A DNA stretch of 64,000 nt from NCBI GenBank assembly GCA_921293015.1, contig OV121092.1, positions 29,439,764 through 29,503,763 of the forward strand. Direction: 5' to 3'. A model generated the notes under the pieces. The model was not told the origin of the DNA and made no database searches. It was given only the letters and a program-made list of their open reading frames with translations. This document shows, piece after piece, positions 62,205 through 64,000 of this stretch. Source of the stretch: Phorcus lineatus. Taxonomy: Eukaryota > Mollusca > Gastropoda > Trochida > Trochidae. A program made the translations under genes and the position numbers. The first letter of the stretch is position 1; the number at the start of each line of letters is the position of its first letter.

Positions 62205-64000
62205 TGAAGATAAATTGGCTATAGAATGTGACAGACATGAGAAATGTAATAATCGCCTATGTAAGATACTGCAGCGATTTCGCTCGTTTTATACTTAATC
62301 ATTAATTCGTAAAACATAGTATTAACTGGAAGGTCGTTAAGTATCCTCTATATATCACATGAGAAGCAGCTTCACGACAATGAAGGCATATAGTTCCAAT
62401 ATGATTTTGTTTGTGATTATTTCTGCAACTCTGAGGTGAGGTCTTTATAACAAGCATCATCCTATTATTCAATTAACCTACAATGATATAATATCATAGA
62501 ATATTTACTGGGGTAAAGATCGGCGTTGTCCTTGTTCAATTGAATTAAATCAATCATAATCGAACTACAGAATCCAAATTTGAAAAAAAGAATCAATGAT
62601 TTGATTTATTTTACATTCTGATTGAACTACATAACGTCATATGACTGTATTCAACGCAGGTTAAAAATCAAAACCTTGATATATTATCCCAAAGTATTAT
62701 AGATGTGTATCGGTTATAAAATCCCTCAAAAACGATAGGCATAAGAATAATATTTTGAAGCAAGTATCCTTTATTTGACGATAAAGGAAAAACAAATACT
62801 CGCATAGATGCTAGATTTCCCATTATATCAGACAATGGTCAACATCTTATGGCTTAATATTATTCAATCGACGTCCTTTATCTCATTTTACACCCGTTGG
62901 GAAGATATTTCCTTTGTTTTATGTTTAGGGTATATGCCATAACCACCATTTGCGCAGTTTGGTTATCTCATAACTATTATGGTCGGTTATGAGTGAGTAC
63001 ATGACTTGAGGTTTAACGTGTTTTTCTATCAACATTTCAGTTATTAAACACCTGTCGGTTATGAGATGTTCAGTGTGTACAAACAAATTGACTTGTAAAA
63101 TTTTGAAATTTCAACAAGCTAGAAATTTAAGATTTTTAAAGGGCGTAAATGGGTATTGTCTGTATTGTCAAGCAACACCTCTGCCACTCGAGCTAACGAG
63201 GATCCACGCCCTCGCGAGTTTATTTGCCATAACCGCTCGGCACCAGGTCATTATTTACTACATATATCCTTGGTACTGATTGCCTGTATGATTATTTTGC
63301 ATACTCTAGGCAAACATGGTATAAATCCAAGATCTAAACCACTTTCCATATGCCAATAATTTTCCTGAACATTTCGGGACGTTTTGAAACGTCAAAGCTT
63401 CCCATTAACCAAGATCATCGATGATGATTACAATTCAGCATATGTTCCAAATATTTAGAAAGATACGAACCTGTTTAAATGTCCTGGCTCTTTAGGAAGT
63501 CCATGATGACAGATGCCGTGTTAGGTCTGCGATAACCCCGCTACAATGTAAATGTCACTTATTTACTGAAATGGTGAGACGAAAGTGAGATTAATCTTTA
63601 TTTTGGAAGGTGGTTAAATCTAGACAGATGAGGTCTTGCATCAAAGGTTCGTAATAAACAATCGATTATGTCGATATGTTCCTCCAAGTAATGGGTTTAT
63701 GGGTTTTTAAAAGAAATGTCGACATAATATAAATTATAACATACCGTCAAGGGTTACATAGGTATATATTTTTCCCTAGAAAGGTTTTATGCAACTCCGC
63801 GAATGTATGATGACCTTGACCTTTGGATTGAAATTGTTCATTTTGTCATTGTTCATGTATACATGTAAAATGCAAAACACATCTACAACAATACATCGTC
63901 TATGAGAAAATCAAAGGTTGAGTGTTTTTTTCATTGATATGAATAGAGTTTTGAGTATCCAAACCCCAAACTTAAAAGTCTACTTTCCCCAAGAACTGAA
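62205..64000. other. Right end of the window, nothing firm
   Basis: The word GGTTATGAG recurs near 62990 and 63055 with an inverse CTCATAAC at 62967, which may be a worn inverted-repeat element. A perfect small palindrome GACGTTTTGAAACGTC lies at about 63380. Two overlapping short frames (63061-63279, 63156-63359) have no known domain. If the promoter-like patch at 61.2-61.7 kb is real, this would be the first intron. Confidence 0.4.

Noticed and set aside
1-64000. CRISPR arrays, rRNA operons, bacterial operon signals, integrated viral genomes
   Set aside because: No regularly spaced repeats with unique spacers, no rRNA, no tightly packed frames and no capsid, envelope or integrase-like protein traces were seen; the DNA is eukaryotic in style.

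Overview
This 64 kb window is A+T-rich, repeat-dominated animal DNA with no host protein-coding gene that I can support. The best clue to the organism is a tRNA-headed SINE that occurs four times and ends in GCGGCGTTAAAC plus an ACTC microsatellite. From memory this tail is abundant in gastropods, especially vetigastropods such as abalones and top shells. I therefore read the window as gastropod intergenic or intronic DNA (moderate confidence; no search was run).

Layout. 1-3171: 3' part of a broken RNase-H-bearing LINE (I-group type), with the same 3' tail as the SINE. About 3.3-14.3 kb: left arm ('C') of a large, old inverted repeat, carrying two tRNA-SINEs, a 5S-like SINE and TTAA-flanked MITEs. 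17.1-20.94 kb: a third partial copy ('A') in the opposite orientation to C. 22.08-22.82 kb: a three-unit tandem repeat. 23.2-41.35 kb: the right arm ('B'), direct to A and inverted to C, swollen by later insertions. These are a nested hAT-like / TA-flanked element (23966-27050), a SINE, a piggyBac-type transposon with TTAA flanks (30574-32107), a LINE 3' fragment and another SINE. 41.4-61.1 kb: a quiet stretch with a few tandem duplications, an AT microsatellite and a perfect hairpin. 61.16-61.69 kb: a promoter-like patch (CCAAT boxes, three CRE-like sites, TATA-like motif, consensus splice donor). 61.81-61.96 kb: a palindromic fold-back element, then a short tandem repeat.

The main discovery is the three-copy architecture. 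C and B match in reverse orientation at about ten collinear anchor blocks from 3.6/41.3 kb inward to 14.3/29.4 kb. A matches B directly, and matches C in inverse orientation. I read these matches by eye, so identities are approximate (roughly 70-85% inside blocks). Because A lacks several insertions found in B, it acts as an empty-site control: it confirms the piggyBac and hAT-like insertions and lets the events be ordered. A LINE tail relic is present in both A and B, so it predates their split.

Nothing here looks like a working operon, CRISPR array, rRNA or functional tRNA locus. The most autonomous sequences are the LINE and the piggyBac relic, and both are inactive. The SINE and the LINE appear to be partners, since the SINE shares the LINE 3' end that a LINE reverse transcriptase would recognise.
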